This document shows, in pieces, positions 25,280-32,734 of a stretch of 42,723 bases of DNA (position 1 is its first letter; each line of letters opens with the position of its first letter). The notes below the pieces were generated by a model, which did no database searches, was not told the origin of the DNA, and was given only the letters and a program-made list of their open reading frames with translations. The position numbers and the translations under genes were made by a program. The stretch is from Opitutales bacterium (GTDB lineage Bacteria; Verrucomicrobiota; Verrucomicrobiia; Opitutales; UBA953): the NCBI GenBank assembly GCA_030725715.1, contig JANRFG010000009.1, positions 1 through 42,723 on the forward strand, written 5' to 3'.

Positions 25280-26416
25280 TCAGGTACGGTCGGTCCGGTA
25301 GACGCGCTGGACGCGCTGCGTGAGCGTGCACAGGGCTTCCCACGGGATGCAATCGGACCACGCGCAGAACTCCGCGACGGTGATCCGGTCGCCACCCTGC
25401 GCACCGAGGATCGTCACGACATCTCCCACGGCCACGGCCGGAACGTCGGTGACGTCGACGATGGTCTGGTCCATGGTCACGCGGCCCAGGATCGGACAAC
25501 GCATACCCCGCACGAGGAAGTGGCCGCGATTGCTGGCCGCGGTGGGCACGCCGTCGCCGTAACCGACCGCGACGATGGCCACACGGCTCGGACGGGAGAG
25601 CACCTTGGTGCGATTATAACTGACGGCGGTGCCGGCGGGCAGGTCCTTGACCAAGACCACGCGGGCGTGGAAGGAAAGCACCGGCTCGGGGCGCAGGCTG
25701 GCCAGGAATGAGCCCGCCGATGGCGGCAGGCCGTATTGCATCAGTCCTACGCGCACGGCGTTGAACGGGGCCGCGGCGGAGAAGCTCTCGAGGCCGGCGC
25801 TGTTGTCGGCATGGATCAGCAGACCGGCGCGAGCGGCCGCGGGGATCGTCTCCAGCAGACGGAGGAACGTCGCGCGCTGCTCGGCGGTGAAAGCCTGATC
25901 ATGGTCGGCGTCCGAGAAATGCGTATAGACCCCGCGCCACTCGAGGCCCGGCTCGGCGAGCACGAAGGCGAAGAGTTCCGCGGCCTGCTCATGCCAGACG
26001 CCCGCGCGGCCCATGCCGGTGTCGACCTTCACGTGGACCTTCGCGCGACGGTCGCGACCGCGGACGAGCGCGGCGAGCGCCTGCGCTTCCGCGAGGGAGT
26101 TCAAGGTGATGTCGAGTCCCAGCGCGACGGCGCGCGCCAGCTCGGTCGGCAGCGTCGGGCTGAGCAGCAGGATGTCCGCGTCATGACCGATCTCGCGCAG
26201 GATCGCGGCCTCGGCGACGTTGGCCACCGCGAAGCAATCCACGCCGGCCTGCAGGAGGCGCGTCGCGACCTCCGGCATGCCGTGGCCGTAGGCGTTGGCC
26301 TTCACGACCGCGACATAGCGGACGTGCGGCGGCAAGGCCTGCTTGATGCGGCCGACGTTGCGGTCGATGGCGGGCAGGTCGATCTCGACCCAGGCGCGGG
26401 CGGCGGACGTGCTCAT
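25280..26416 (-). CDS. alr: Alanine racemase
   Basis: Alr makes D-alanine for peptidoglycan in the cytoplasm, using PLP. The 378-residue product has the PLP Lys39 in VVKANAYGHG, HVKVDTGMGRAG, HADNSAG, the catalytic Tyr in VSYNRT, AVGYGDG and the C-terminal LGRVTMDQTIVDVT. The ATG overlaps the tsaB stop as ATGA, and the stop is 2 nt from murI. Two amino-acid racemases are therefore cotranscribed at the end of the trpG operon. Confidence 0.95.
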   Translation of the reverse strand: MSTSAARAWVEIDLPAIDRNVGRIKQALPPHVRYVAVVKANAYGHGMPEVATRLLQAGVDCFAVANVAEAAILREIGHDADILLLSPTLPTELARAVALGLDITLNSLAEAQALAALVRGRDRRAKVHVKVDTGMGRAGVWHEQAAELFAFVLAEPGLEWRGVYTHFSDADHDQAFTAEQRATFLRLLETIPAAARAGLLIHADNSAGLESFSAAAPFNAVRVGLMQYGLPPSAGSFLASLRPEPVLSFHARVVLVKDLPAGTAVSYNRTKVLSRPSRVAIVAVGYGDGVPTAASNRGHFLVRGMRCPILGRVTMDQTIVDVTDVPAVAVGDVVTILGAQGGDRITVAEFCAWSDCIPWEALCTLTQRVQRVYRTDRT

Positions 26417-27063
26417 GCGTCGGCGCGGTGGCGCTCACCGGACCAGGTCGCGAAATCCTGGGCGACATTCAGGGCGTCCGGGCGGGCTTCCTCGCGGAGG
26501 AAACCCGGCTGAGCCAGCAAAGCCGGCAAGGCGGACCAAGGCGGCGGGACGGGGACATGCGCGGGCAAGGCCGTGACGGCGACGTCACCGCACGCGAACA
26601 GACGACGGCCAGCGGAGTTCAGTTCCGCAGCTTCGGCTTCGAAGGGCGCGCCGAGGGAACCATCGGCGGCGACCTCGAGGGCGTGCCAGCGCTTGAGCCG
26701 CGATTCGACGGCCACGAGGAACGGACCTTTTTCTCCGGCGACGAGCGCGGAGCGAGCGAGCGCGGAGAGGGATTCCCAGACGAAGATCGGACGCGGCTCG
26801 AGCGCCGACCAAGCACGGACCGCCAGCGCGGCGATGCGGATGCCGAGCACCGAACCCGGACCGACGCAAAGCGCAAAGGAACGGATGTCGGCCAGCGAGA
26901 GCTTCGCGTCCGCCAGCGCGGTTTCGACGCAGCCGAAGAGACCTTCCAAGGCGCCGTCAGGCGAGATGCCCTGCCCGACCCAGCGACCGCCCGAGAGAAC
27001 TCCCACCCGGACTCCGGCGCGGGCGGAGCCGTCGAGGACGAGGCAGGGTTCAGGCGCGCTCAT
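26413..27063 (-). CDS. tsaB: Probable tRNA threonylcarbamoyladenosine component TsaB
   Basis: TsaB partners with TsaD and TsaE to place t6A on ANN-decoding tRNAs. The 216-residue product has the family order: a degenerate N-terminal CLVLDGSARAGVRVGVL (usually LDTS), then GPGSVLGIRIAALAVRAWS matching GPGSFTGLRIG, and VESRLKRWHALEV in place of the DAR motif. The second half is divergent. The call rests on these motifs and on size. The ATG at 27063 (MSAPEPC) is 4 nt after the hinT stop; longer in-frame starts would overlap hinT. It overlaps alr by 4 nt. Confidence 0.72.
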   Translation of the reverse strand: MSAPEPCLVLDGSARAGVRVGVLSGGRWVGQGISPDGALEGLFGCVETALADAKLSLADIRSFALCVGPGSVLGIRIAALAVRAWSALEPRPIFVWESLSALARSALVAGEKGPFLVAVESRLKRWHALEVAADGSLGAPFEAEAAELNSAGRRLFACGDVAVTALPAHVPVPPPWSALPALLAQPGFLREEARPDALNVAQDFATWSGERHRADA

Positions 27064-27067
27064 GGCC

Positions 27068-27415
27068 TCAGCCTGGCGGCCAATGGAGGGCGCGTCCACC
27101 CAGCAGATGCACGTGCAGGTGCGGGACCGACTCACCGCCGTCCGGACCGTTGTTGATCACGATGCGGAAGCCGTTCGCCAGACCGAGCTGACGAGACAGC
27201 TGACCGGCCACGAGCAACAGGTGCCCGAGGGTCGCCTGGTCTTCGGCAGTGGCGGCGGCGACGCGCGGGATGGCCTTGCGAGGCACGACCAGCACATGGG
27301 TCGGCGCCTTCGGGTCGATGTCATGGAAAGCCACGCAGACCGCATCCTCGTGGATGAGCTTCGCGGGGATCTCCTTGTCGGCGATCTTCTGGAACAGCGT
27401 CTTCGGGGCGCTCAT
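27068..27415 (-). CDS. hinT: Histidine triad nucleotide-binding protein, HinT type
   Basis: The 115-residue product is a compact HIT protein of the HINT/PKCI branch. It has TLFQKIADKEIPAKLIHED, DIDPKAPTHVLVVPRK, the Gly-rich NNGPDGGESVPHLHVHLLGGR with the triad His residues, and a short C-terminus. Such enzymes hydrolyse nucleoside phosphoramidates and aminoacyl-adenylates. It sits in the trpG operon, 6 nt after the hypothetical gene and 4 nt before tsaB. Confidence 0.95.
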   Translation of the reverse strand: MSAPKTLFQKIADKEIPAKLIHEDAVCVAFHDIDPKAPTHVLVVPRKAIPRVAAATAEDQATLGHLLLVAGQLSRQLGLANGFRIVINNGPDGGESVPHLHVHLLGGRALHWPPG

Positions 27416-27421
27416 GGGAAA

Positions 27422-27895
27422 TCAGAGGACGACGACCGTGACGCGGCGGCGGCCGGCCTGACGGGCGACCAGTCCCTGCACGGTGTCGACGGCTTCGTCG
27501 TAGGCCGCGCGCCAGCGCGTCGAACGGGCGCGGGTGCCGGCGAGATACTGGTCCTGCAGGCCGACGACCCAGAAGAGCACGTCGGCGGATTCACCCGTCG
27601 TGGCGAGCGCGTCGGCGACGCGTTCGCCGGCCCAGAGGGCGTCGAACGGTTCGGCACGATGGTCGAGCACGGCGACGGACGGCGTCGCGCGGTCCGGCGA
27701 AAGCAGGCGGAAGATCTGGGCGGCCGCGGCGGCGAGATCGGAAGCGTTCAGACGCGGATCGGTCTCGTCATCGGCCTCGAAGACCCGGAGCACGGCGTCG
27801 ACGTCGGTGCGCAGCTGGGGAGCGGTGCCCACCATCGAAGCCAGCAGCGCGTTGAGCGTGCGGAGGCGGATCGACTTAGGCAGCGCGGCGGTCAC
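27422..27895 (-). CDS. Conserved-position hypothetical protein (not NusB)
   Basis: I do not recognise this 157-residue protein. It has the position where nusB often sits (after nrdR) but lacks NusB motifs. Visible features are an N-terminal basic helix (SIRLRTLNALLASMVG), an Asp/Ala-rich middle (FEADDETDPRLNASDLAAAAAQ), a hydrophobic VLFWVVGLQDQYL segment and a basic Val-rich end (GRRRVTVVVL). The GTG start overlaps the nrdR stop as GTGA. It is the one start in the window with a Shine-Dalgarno-like GGGAGG at a usable distance, although that sequence also encodes nrdR residues. It is predicted to be soluble. Confidence 0.7.
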   Translation of the reverse strand: MTAALPKSIRLRTLNALLASMVGTAPQLRTDVDAVLRVFEADDETDPRLNASDLAAAAAQIFRLLSPDRATPSVAVLDHRAEPFDALWAGERVADALATTGESADVLFWVVGLQDQYLAGTRARSTRWRAAYDEAVDTVQGLVARQAGRRRVTVVVL

Positions 27896-28356
27896 TTCGC
27901 CTTTCCTCCCTTGCGGAGCTGGTCGATGGCCTTGGCGAGTTCGTCGATGTCGCGGAACTCACGGTAGACGCTGGCGAAACGGACGTAGGCGATCTGGTCG
28001 ACGGCCTGCAGACGGGCCATGATCTCCTCGCCGATGGCGCTGGAGGGGACCTCGTCGCCGAACTTCGCCTGCAGGTTCTCGACGATCTCCGAGATCATCA
28101 GGTTGATGCGCTCGAGCTCGATCGGACGCTTATCGGTGGCCTTGCGGACGCCGGAGGCGATCTTGCCGATGTCGAACTCCTCGCGGGCGCCGTTGCGCTT
28201 CACGACGACCATGCCTTCGCGGACGATCTCCTCGATCGTGCTGAAGCGATGATCGCACGCCAGGCACTCGCGGCGGCGGCGGATGGAATGGTTGCCCTTC
28301 CCGAGGCGGGTCTCCAGGACCTTCGTATCCTCGTGATTGCAGCGGGGGCAGAACAT
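27892..28356 (-). CDS. nrdR: Transcriptional repressor NrdR
   Basis: NrdR senses ATP/dATP and represses ribonucleotide reductase genes. The 154-residue product has the N-terminal zinc ribbon with Cys3, Cys6, Cys31 and Cys34 (FCPRC and CLACDHRF), and RRRREC. The ATP-cone domain has VVKRNGAREEFDIGKI. The C-terminus shows AYVRFASVYREFRD. Length is standard. It starts 3 nt after the trpG stop. No nrd genes or obvious NrdR boxes are present in the window. Confidence 0.97.
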   Translation of the reverse strand: MFCPRCNHEDTKVLETRLGKGNHSIRRRRECLACDHRFSTIEEIVREGMVVVKRNGAREEFDIGKIASGVRKATDKRPIELERINLMISEIVENLQAKFGDEVPSSAIGEEIMARLQAVDQIAYVRFASVYREFRDIDELAKAIDQLRKGGKAK

Positions 28357-28359
28357 CGC

Positions 28360-28923
<564 letters not shown>

Positions 28924-28929
28924 GTGCGG

Positions 28930-28958
28930 ACGATTTGCCCGGCGCCTCGAAGTGTCAA
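28930..28958 (-). promoter_or_regulatory. trpG operon promoter, -10 six nt before GTG
   Basis: On the minus strand: consensus TTGACA (28958-28953), a 17-nt spacer, AATCGT (28935-28930), 6 nt, GTG at 28923. The transcription start would fall on the GTG, giving a leaderless message. The -10 is poor, but the -35 and the spacing are canonical. Confidence 0.5.
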
Positions 28959-29099
28959 GGAACCGCGTCCCCGTGTGAACAAGTGAACGCGGTGATGAAC
29001 ATCGCTGCGAGGGCTAGAGGCAGGGCGAATAACTATGCGATTCAGATGACGGAAGCAGATGAAAGATGGACGATGGAAGATAGGATTCAGCCGAGCTAA

Positions 29100-29137
29100 C
29101 AGGCCGAGATCAGCTGGTGTGAACAATGCTCGGCCTG
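29100..29137. other. 9-bp inverted repeat in the trpG-lpxC gap
   Basis: CAGGCCGAG (29100-29108) pairs perfectly with CTCGGCCTG (29129-29137) around a 20-nt loop containing GTGTGAACAATG. There is no T-run, so it is not a typical terminator. It could be an operator or part of a small RNA. Confidence 0.35.
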
Positions 29138-29170
29138 GCCAAGCTCAAGCCCCGGCCCCGGCCCTATTTC

Positions 29171-29206
29171 GGCCTACCCCCACCCCTATCCCCACCCCTA
29201 CCCCTC
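29171..29206 (+). repeat. C-rich telomere-like repeat, copy 2
   Basis: It begins GGCCTACCCC like copy 3 and continues with CACCCCTAT, CCCCACCCCTA and CCCCTC units. It lies 39 nt upstream of the lpxC -35. The opposite strand has at least five runs of four or more G. Confidence 0.6.
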
Positions 29207-29244
29207 AACCGTGAATTCCACCCCAAACCCCTCGAAAGTAGGCC

Positions 29245-29273
29245 TTTACAGAGGGAGGGGGGTGTGAATAACT
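29245..29273 (+). promoter_or_regulatory. lpxC promoter
   Basis: TTTACA (29245-29250), a 17-nt spacer and ATAACT (29268-29273) with the extended element TGTG before it. The ATG follows 11 nt later at 29285. The TGTGAATAACT word is shared with the kup leader. Confidence 0.5.
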
Positions 29274-29284
29274 GTGTGAACGGC

Positions 29285-30625
29285 ATGAAACAGCGCACCT
29301 TAGGCAAAGAAGCCTCCGTCAAGGGCAAGGCCCTCCACACCGGCCAGGACGTCACCCTTACCCTCAAACCCGGCGCCCCGAACAGCGGCCTGGTGTTCCG
29401 TCGCATCGACCTTTTCGGCAAGCCCGAGGTGCGTCCGGTCTCGGAGATGATCACCGAGCTCGAGCGTAAGACGACCGTCTCTTCCGACACCGTCAAGCTG
29501 CACACCATCGAGCATGTGCTCTCCGCCCTGAGCGGCATGGCCGTGGACAACGCCATCATCGAACTCGACGCCTCCGAGCCGCCGATCGTCGACGGTTCCG
29601 CCCGCCCCTTCACCACGCTCATCCACCAGTGCGGCGTCGTCGAGCAGGCCGAGCCGCGCGAGACGTTCACGCTCACGCACCCGATCACGATCAACGAAGG
29701 CAGCCGCTCCATCATCGCCCTGCCCTTCGACGGCCTGCGCATCACCTGCACGTCCGCCGACGACCGCGGCATCCACACGCAGCACCTCACGATCGACATC
29801 GACGCCGAGACCTACGAGGCGCAGATCGCCCCGGCCCGCACGTTCACGATCTACGAAGACATCGAAGGCCTCATCGAGAAGGGCCTCATCAAGGGCGGCA
29901 CGCTCGACTCCGCGATCATCCTCAAGGGCGACAAGATCGTCAGCAAGGAGCCCCTGCGCTTCAAGGACGAGCTCGTCCGCCATAAGATCCTCGATATCGT
30001 CGGCGACATCGTCCTCGCCGGCGTCCGCCTCAAGGCGCACATCATCGCCGTCCGCCCGGGCCACGCGCTCAACGCCCGCCTCGCCGCGGCCGTGCGCAAG
30101 CAGTGGCAGGAATCCAAGGCCCCCAAGGCCAAGGCCGCGCCCGCCGGCCCGAAGGTCGAAGCCCCGAGCGCGCCCGTCGGCTCCGCGCTCGATATCCGCC
30201 AGATCCTCAACGCCCTGCCCCACCGCTACCCGTTCGTGATGGTCGACCGCGTGGTCGAGCTCAACGACGACTCCCTGGTCGCGATCAAGAACGTCACGAT
30301 CAACGAGCCCTATTTCCAGGGCCACTTCCCCGGCCAGCCGGTGATGCCGGGCGTCCTGCAGGTCGAGGCGATGGCCCAGGCCGCCGGCCTCATCATGCTG
30401 CGCCGCGGCGCCGCCGACGAAGCCCCGAAGGTCGTGTTCTTCATGAGCGCCGACAAGGTGAAGTTCCGCAAGGCGGTCACCCCGGGCGACACGCTCGAGA
30501 TCCGCGCGAAGCTCACCAAGGTCCGCGGCCGCATCGCCGCCGCCGAGTGCGAATGCCTCGTCAACGGCGAGTGCGTCTCGTCCGCCGAACTGCTCTTCAC
30601 CATCGCCGACTCGCCTAACGGCTGA
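29285..30625 (+). CDS. lpxC/fabZ: Bifunctional UDP-3-O-acyl-GlcNAc deacetylase / 3-hydroxyacyl-ACP dehydratase (LpxC-FabZ fusion)
   Basis: LpxC removes acetate from UDP-3-O-acyl-GlcNAc, the committed step of lipid A synthesis; FabZ dehydrates 3-hydroxyacyl-ACP in fatty acid synthesis. The 446-residue chain starts [10 protein letters not shown] as LpxC does, with [13 protein letters not shown] and the zinc segment [10 protein letters not shown] (His77). [10 protein letters not shown] near 231 carries further zinc and catalytic residues. A Lys/Ala/Pro linker near 275-295 leads to FabZ with [12 protein letters not shown] and [20 protein letters not shown]. Both enzymes compete for or produce 3-hydroxyacyl chains. 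Such fusions are known from Bacteroidota and relatives. lpxA follows after 5 nt. Confidence 0.95.
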   Translation: MKQRTLGKEASVKGKALHTGQDVTLTLKPGAPNSGLVFRRIDLFGKPEVRPVSEMITELERKTTVSSDTVKLHTIEHVLSALSGMAVDNAIIELDASEPPIVDGSARPFTTLIHQCGVVEQAEPRETFTLTHPITINEGSRSIIALPFDGLRITCTSADDRGIHTQHLTIDIDAETYEAQIAPARTFTIYEDIEGLIEKGLIKGGTLDSAIILKGDKIVSKEPLRFKDELVRHKILDIVGDIVLAGVRLKAHIIAVRPGHALNARLAAAVRKQWQESKAPKAKAAPAGPKVEAPSAPVGSALDIRQILNALPHRYPFVMVDRVVELNDDSLVAIKNVTINEPYFQGHFPGQPVMPGVLQVEAMAQAAGLIMLRRGAADEAPKVVFFMSADKVKFRKAVTPGDTLEIRAKLTKVRGRIAAAECECLVNGECVSSAELLFTIADSPNG

Positions 30626-30630
30626 ACCGG

Positions 30631-31407
30631 ATGGCCACGCAAGTCCACCCCACCGCGATCGTCGAAGCCGGCGCCAAGCTCGGCCAGGACGTCGTCATCG
30701 GCGCCTACGCCTACGTGGGCGGCGACGTCACCCTGGGCGACGGCTGCGTCCTGCACCACCACGCGACGGTCGAGGGCTACACGCAGCTCGGCCCGCAGTG
30801 CGAGGTCTTCCCTTACGCCTTCATCGGCGGCCGTACGCAGGACCTGAAGGCCCGCCCCGGCAAGCCCGGCCTGAAGGTCGGCGCCCGCAATACCTTCCGC
30901 GAATACGTCAGCGTCCACCTCGGCACCCAGGAAGGCGAATGGACCATCCTCGGCGACGATAACGTCCTGCTGGCCTATTCGCACATCGCGCATGACTGCG
31001 TGATCGGCAACCACCTGGTCATCTCCAGCCACTCCGCCGTCGCGGGCCATGTGCACGTCGGCGACCACGTGAACATCGGCTGGAACGCCGGCATCCACCA
31101 GTTCTGCCGCATCGGCGACCACGCGATGGTCGCGGCCTGCTCCAAGTGCGTCCAGGACGTGCCTCCTTTCGTCATCGCCGACGGCAATCCGTGCGAGACC
31201 AAGATGATCAACGCCGTCGGCCTGAAGCGTTCGGGCTTCACCGACGAAGAGATCGCCACGGCCAAGCTGATGCACCGCCTCTTCTACCGCGACGGGCTCA
31301 ACACCTCGCAGGCGATCGAGAAAGCCCGTGCCCTGCCCGAGGCCTCCGGCCGTGTCGCGAAGGCCTTCGTGGACTTCGCCGCGTCGACCAAGCGCGGCCT
31401 GGCCTGA
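30631..31407 (+). CDS. lpxA: Acyl-ACP--UDP-N-acetylglucosamine O-acyltransferase
   Basis: LpxA adds the 3-hydroxyacyl chain to UDP-GlcNAc, the first lipid A step, in the cytoplasm. The 258-residue product shows left-handed beta-helix hexapeptide repeats from HPTAIVEAGAKLG onward. It has the catalytic His in SHIAHDCVIGNH, AVAGHVHVGDHVNIG, HQFCRIGDHAMV and VPPFVIADGNP, followed by the alpha-helical C-terminus (NAVGLKRSGFTDEEI). It is cotranscribed with lpxC-fabZ. No lpxD or lpxB is in the window. Confidence 0.95.
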   Translation: MATQVHPTAIVEAGAKLGQDVVIGAYAYVGGDVTLGDGCVLHHHATVEGYTQLGPQCEVFPYAFIGGRTQDLKARPGKPGLKVGARNTFREYVSVHLGTQEGEWTILGDDNVLLAYSHIAHDCVIGNHLVISSHSAVAGHVHVGDHVNIGWNAGIHQFCRIGDHAMVAACSKCVQDVPPFVIADGNPCETKMINAVGLKRSGFTDEEIATAKLMHRLFYRDGLNTSQAIEKARALPEASGRVAKAFVDFAASTKRGLA

Positions 31408-31419
31408 GACCGTTGGCGC

Positions 31420-31447
31420 TTGCGCCGTCGGCCGGCTTGCCTAGTTT
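31420..31447 (+). promoter_or_regulatory. Possible promoter of the secreted hydrolase gene
   Basis: TTGCGC (31420-31425), a 16-nt spacer, TAGTTT (31442-31447), 7 nt, ATG at 31455. The short -10 to ATG distance matches the pattern at galE and trpG. Confidence 0.4.
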
Positions 31448-31454
31448 CGCAGGC

Positions 31455-32261
31455 ATGAAAGCCCTCCTACCCGCCTTTATCGCGATCACGAGCTCCTTCG
31501 GTGCGCTTTCCGTGGCCGAGCCGATGAAAATCGAGGTGAGGCGCCTTCCCGAGTCAGCGGCGGCTACGACTACGTTCCTCAATCCCGAATACGTGGTCGC
31601 CTCCCCGGCCGCCGCTCAGGCGACCGACAAGACGCCGCTGCTCATCTTCCTCCACGGCGCTGGTGAACGAGGTACCGACCTGACCCAACTGAAGTCGGTG
31701 CCGCCCATCCGGCACTTCAGGCAGCAGACCGAACAGCCCTTCCTCATCGTCGTGCCGCAGTGCGCCCCAGACAAGGCGGGCAAGAAAGACGAATGGCAGG
31801 CCGCGGACCTGGAAGTACTCTTCAAACAGCTCGAGAAGGACCAGCCGTTCGACAAGTCGCGCGTCTATCTCATCGGCTATAGCATGGGTGGCTATGGCAC
31901 CTGGCTCTGGGGCTCCGCTCACCCCGAGCGCTTCGCCGGCCTTGCCCCTCACGCTGGCGGCCTAGGCTCCGGCGGCCCCCGGGCCGTGTCGCCCGATCTC
32001 ACCGGGTGGGCTAAGCGCCTCGCGCCGTTGCCGATTTGGATCTTCCACGGCGACCGGGATAACGTCGTGCCGCCCGAACGCTCCGAGCGCATGCACACCC
32101 TACTCAAGTCCGCCGGTGCCAAGCAGGTCCGTCTGACGATACTGGCAGGCCAAGGCCACGGCATCGGCGGTAACCTAAGTAACCCCGAGCTCTACGCGTG
32201 GCTGCTCCGCCACCGACGCCAGGGAAACCAAGTCGTCGAAACCCCTCTGCCCATAAAATGA
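31455..32261 (+). CDS. Secreted alpha/beta hydrolase (esterase/phospholipase-like)
   Basis: The 268-residue product has a signal peptide (MKALLPAFIAITSSFGALSVA). An alpha/beta-hydrolase domain follows with the oxyanion segment LIFLHGAGERGTD and the nucleophile Ser in GYSMGGYGTW. The acid residue is in FHGDRDNVVP, and His is in GQGHGIGG. It resembles the carboxylesterase/LpqC-like group that often accompanies carbohydrate esterase functions in this phylum; the substrate is unknown. Its TGA overlaps the ATG of the next gene (ATGA). Confidence 0.87.
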   Translation: MKALLPAFIAITSSFGALSVAEPMKIEVRRLPESAAATTTFLNPEYVVASPAAAQATDKTPLLIFLHGAGERGTDLTQLKSVPPIRHFRQQTEQPFLIVVPQCAPDKAGKKDEWQAADLEVLFKQLEKDQPFDKSRVYLIGYSMGGYGTWLWGSAHPERFAGLAPHAGGLGSGGPRAVSPDLTGWAKRLAPLPIWIFHGDRDNVVPPERSERMHTLLKSAGAKQVRLTILAGQGHGIGGNLSNPELYAWLLRHRRQGNQVVETPLPIK

Positions 32262-32679
32262 AAATCGCCTGCTCTTATTTCTTGGCCTGCTCGCGCTCGT
32301 CGGCTGTAGCCCGGCGGCCGTGACGCTGCGCGGGACGCCGGCGGAGCTGAGCGCCCTGCGGAGCAACGGCGGACGCAGCTTTACTGCCGGAGACGTCGTG
32401 ACGTGGGCGCAGCTGGACGATCATTTCCGCGACCAGACGGTGAAACTCACCGTCGGCCAGGCTGACGGAAAAGCCCTGCTGGGACGTCTCGTCCTGCTGG
32501 AGAACGGAGCCGAAGCGGCCGACTTCCTCAAGGCCCATGGCTGCGCCCAGCTCTCCGGCCCGATCGGCGTACGCAAGCTTCCGACCTCCCTGCAAGTGGA
32601 CGTCGAACTCACCGGCAAGGACGGCCAGAAACTCATCCTCATCCTGACCTCCGACGGCACGCCGGCGGGCGAAGGCTGA
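32258..32679 (+). pseudogene. Small lipoprotein gene with an apparent one-base frameshift after the start codon
   Basis: An ATG at 32258 overlaps the hydrolase stop as ATGA, the expected coupled start. In its own frame it stops after about 21 codons. One base off, from 32260, an open frame encodes a perfect lipoprotein signal (NRLLLFLGLLALVGC, Cys codon at 32305-32307) and runs to 32679. That frame has no ATG, GTG or TTG before the lipobox; the first GTG is at 32320, after the Cys. One more A in the AAAA run after ATG would give MKNRLLLFLG. The mature part (about 125 residues; family unknown) is intact with normal codon use. A sequencing error, slippage or a recent mutation are all possible. 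Confidence 0.65.
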
Positions 32680-32685
32680 AAACAA

Positions 32686-32713
32686 AAGAGCCGCGGATCG
32701 CTCCGCGGCTCTT
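32686..32713. terminator. Bidirectional terminator
   Basis: A 12-bp stem AAGAGCCGCGGA/TCCGCGGCTCTT with a 4-nt loop TCGC is followed by CTTCTTT on plus and by TTTTG on minus. It separates the lipoprotein gene from thymidine phosphorylase. Confidence 0.9.
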
Positions 32714-32734
32714 CTTCTTTCCTGACGGGCCGGC

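Larger units (their letters stand above)
28924..29284. other. Long intergenic region between trpG and lpxC
   Basis: This 361-nt gap between divergent genes holds the trpG promoter, GTGTGAAC words at 28972 and 29118, and a purine-rich stretch with GATGGA words (about 29046-29085). It also holds a 9-bp hairpin (29100-29137), C-rich repeat copy 2 and the lpxC promoter. An open frame in phase with lpxC reaches back to an ATG at 29126 but encodes a low-complexity Pro-rich stretch, so I do not annotate it. Confidence 0.7.

Noticed and set aside
27422-27895. Calling the gene after nrdR nusB by position
   Set aside because: None of the NusB sequence features are present in the 157 residues; position alone is not enough.
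29126-29284. N-terminal extension of LpxC from an upstream in-frame ATG, or from the GTG at 29264
   Set aside because: The extension encodes a Pro-rich translation of the C-rich repeat and would run through the promoter. [10 protein letters not shown] at 29285 matches the normal LpxC start.
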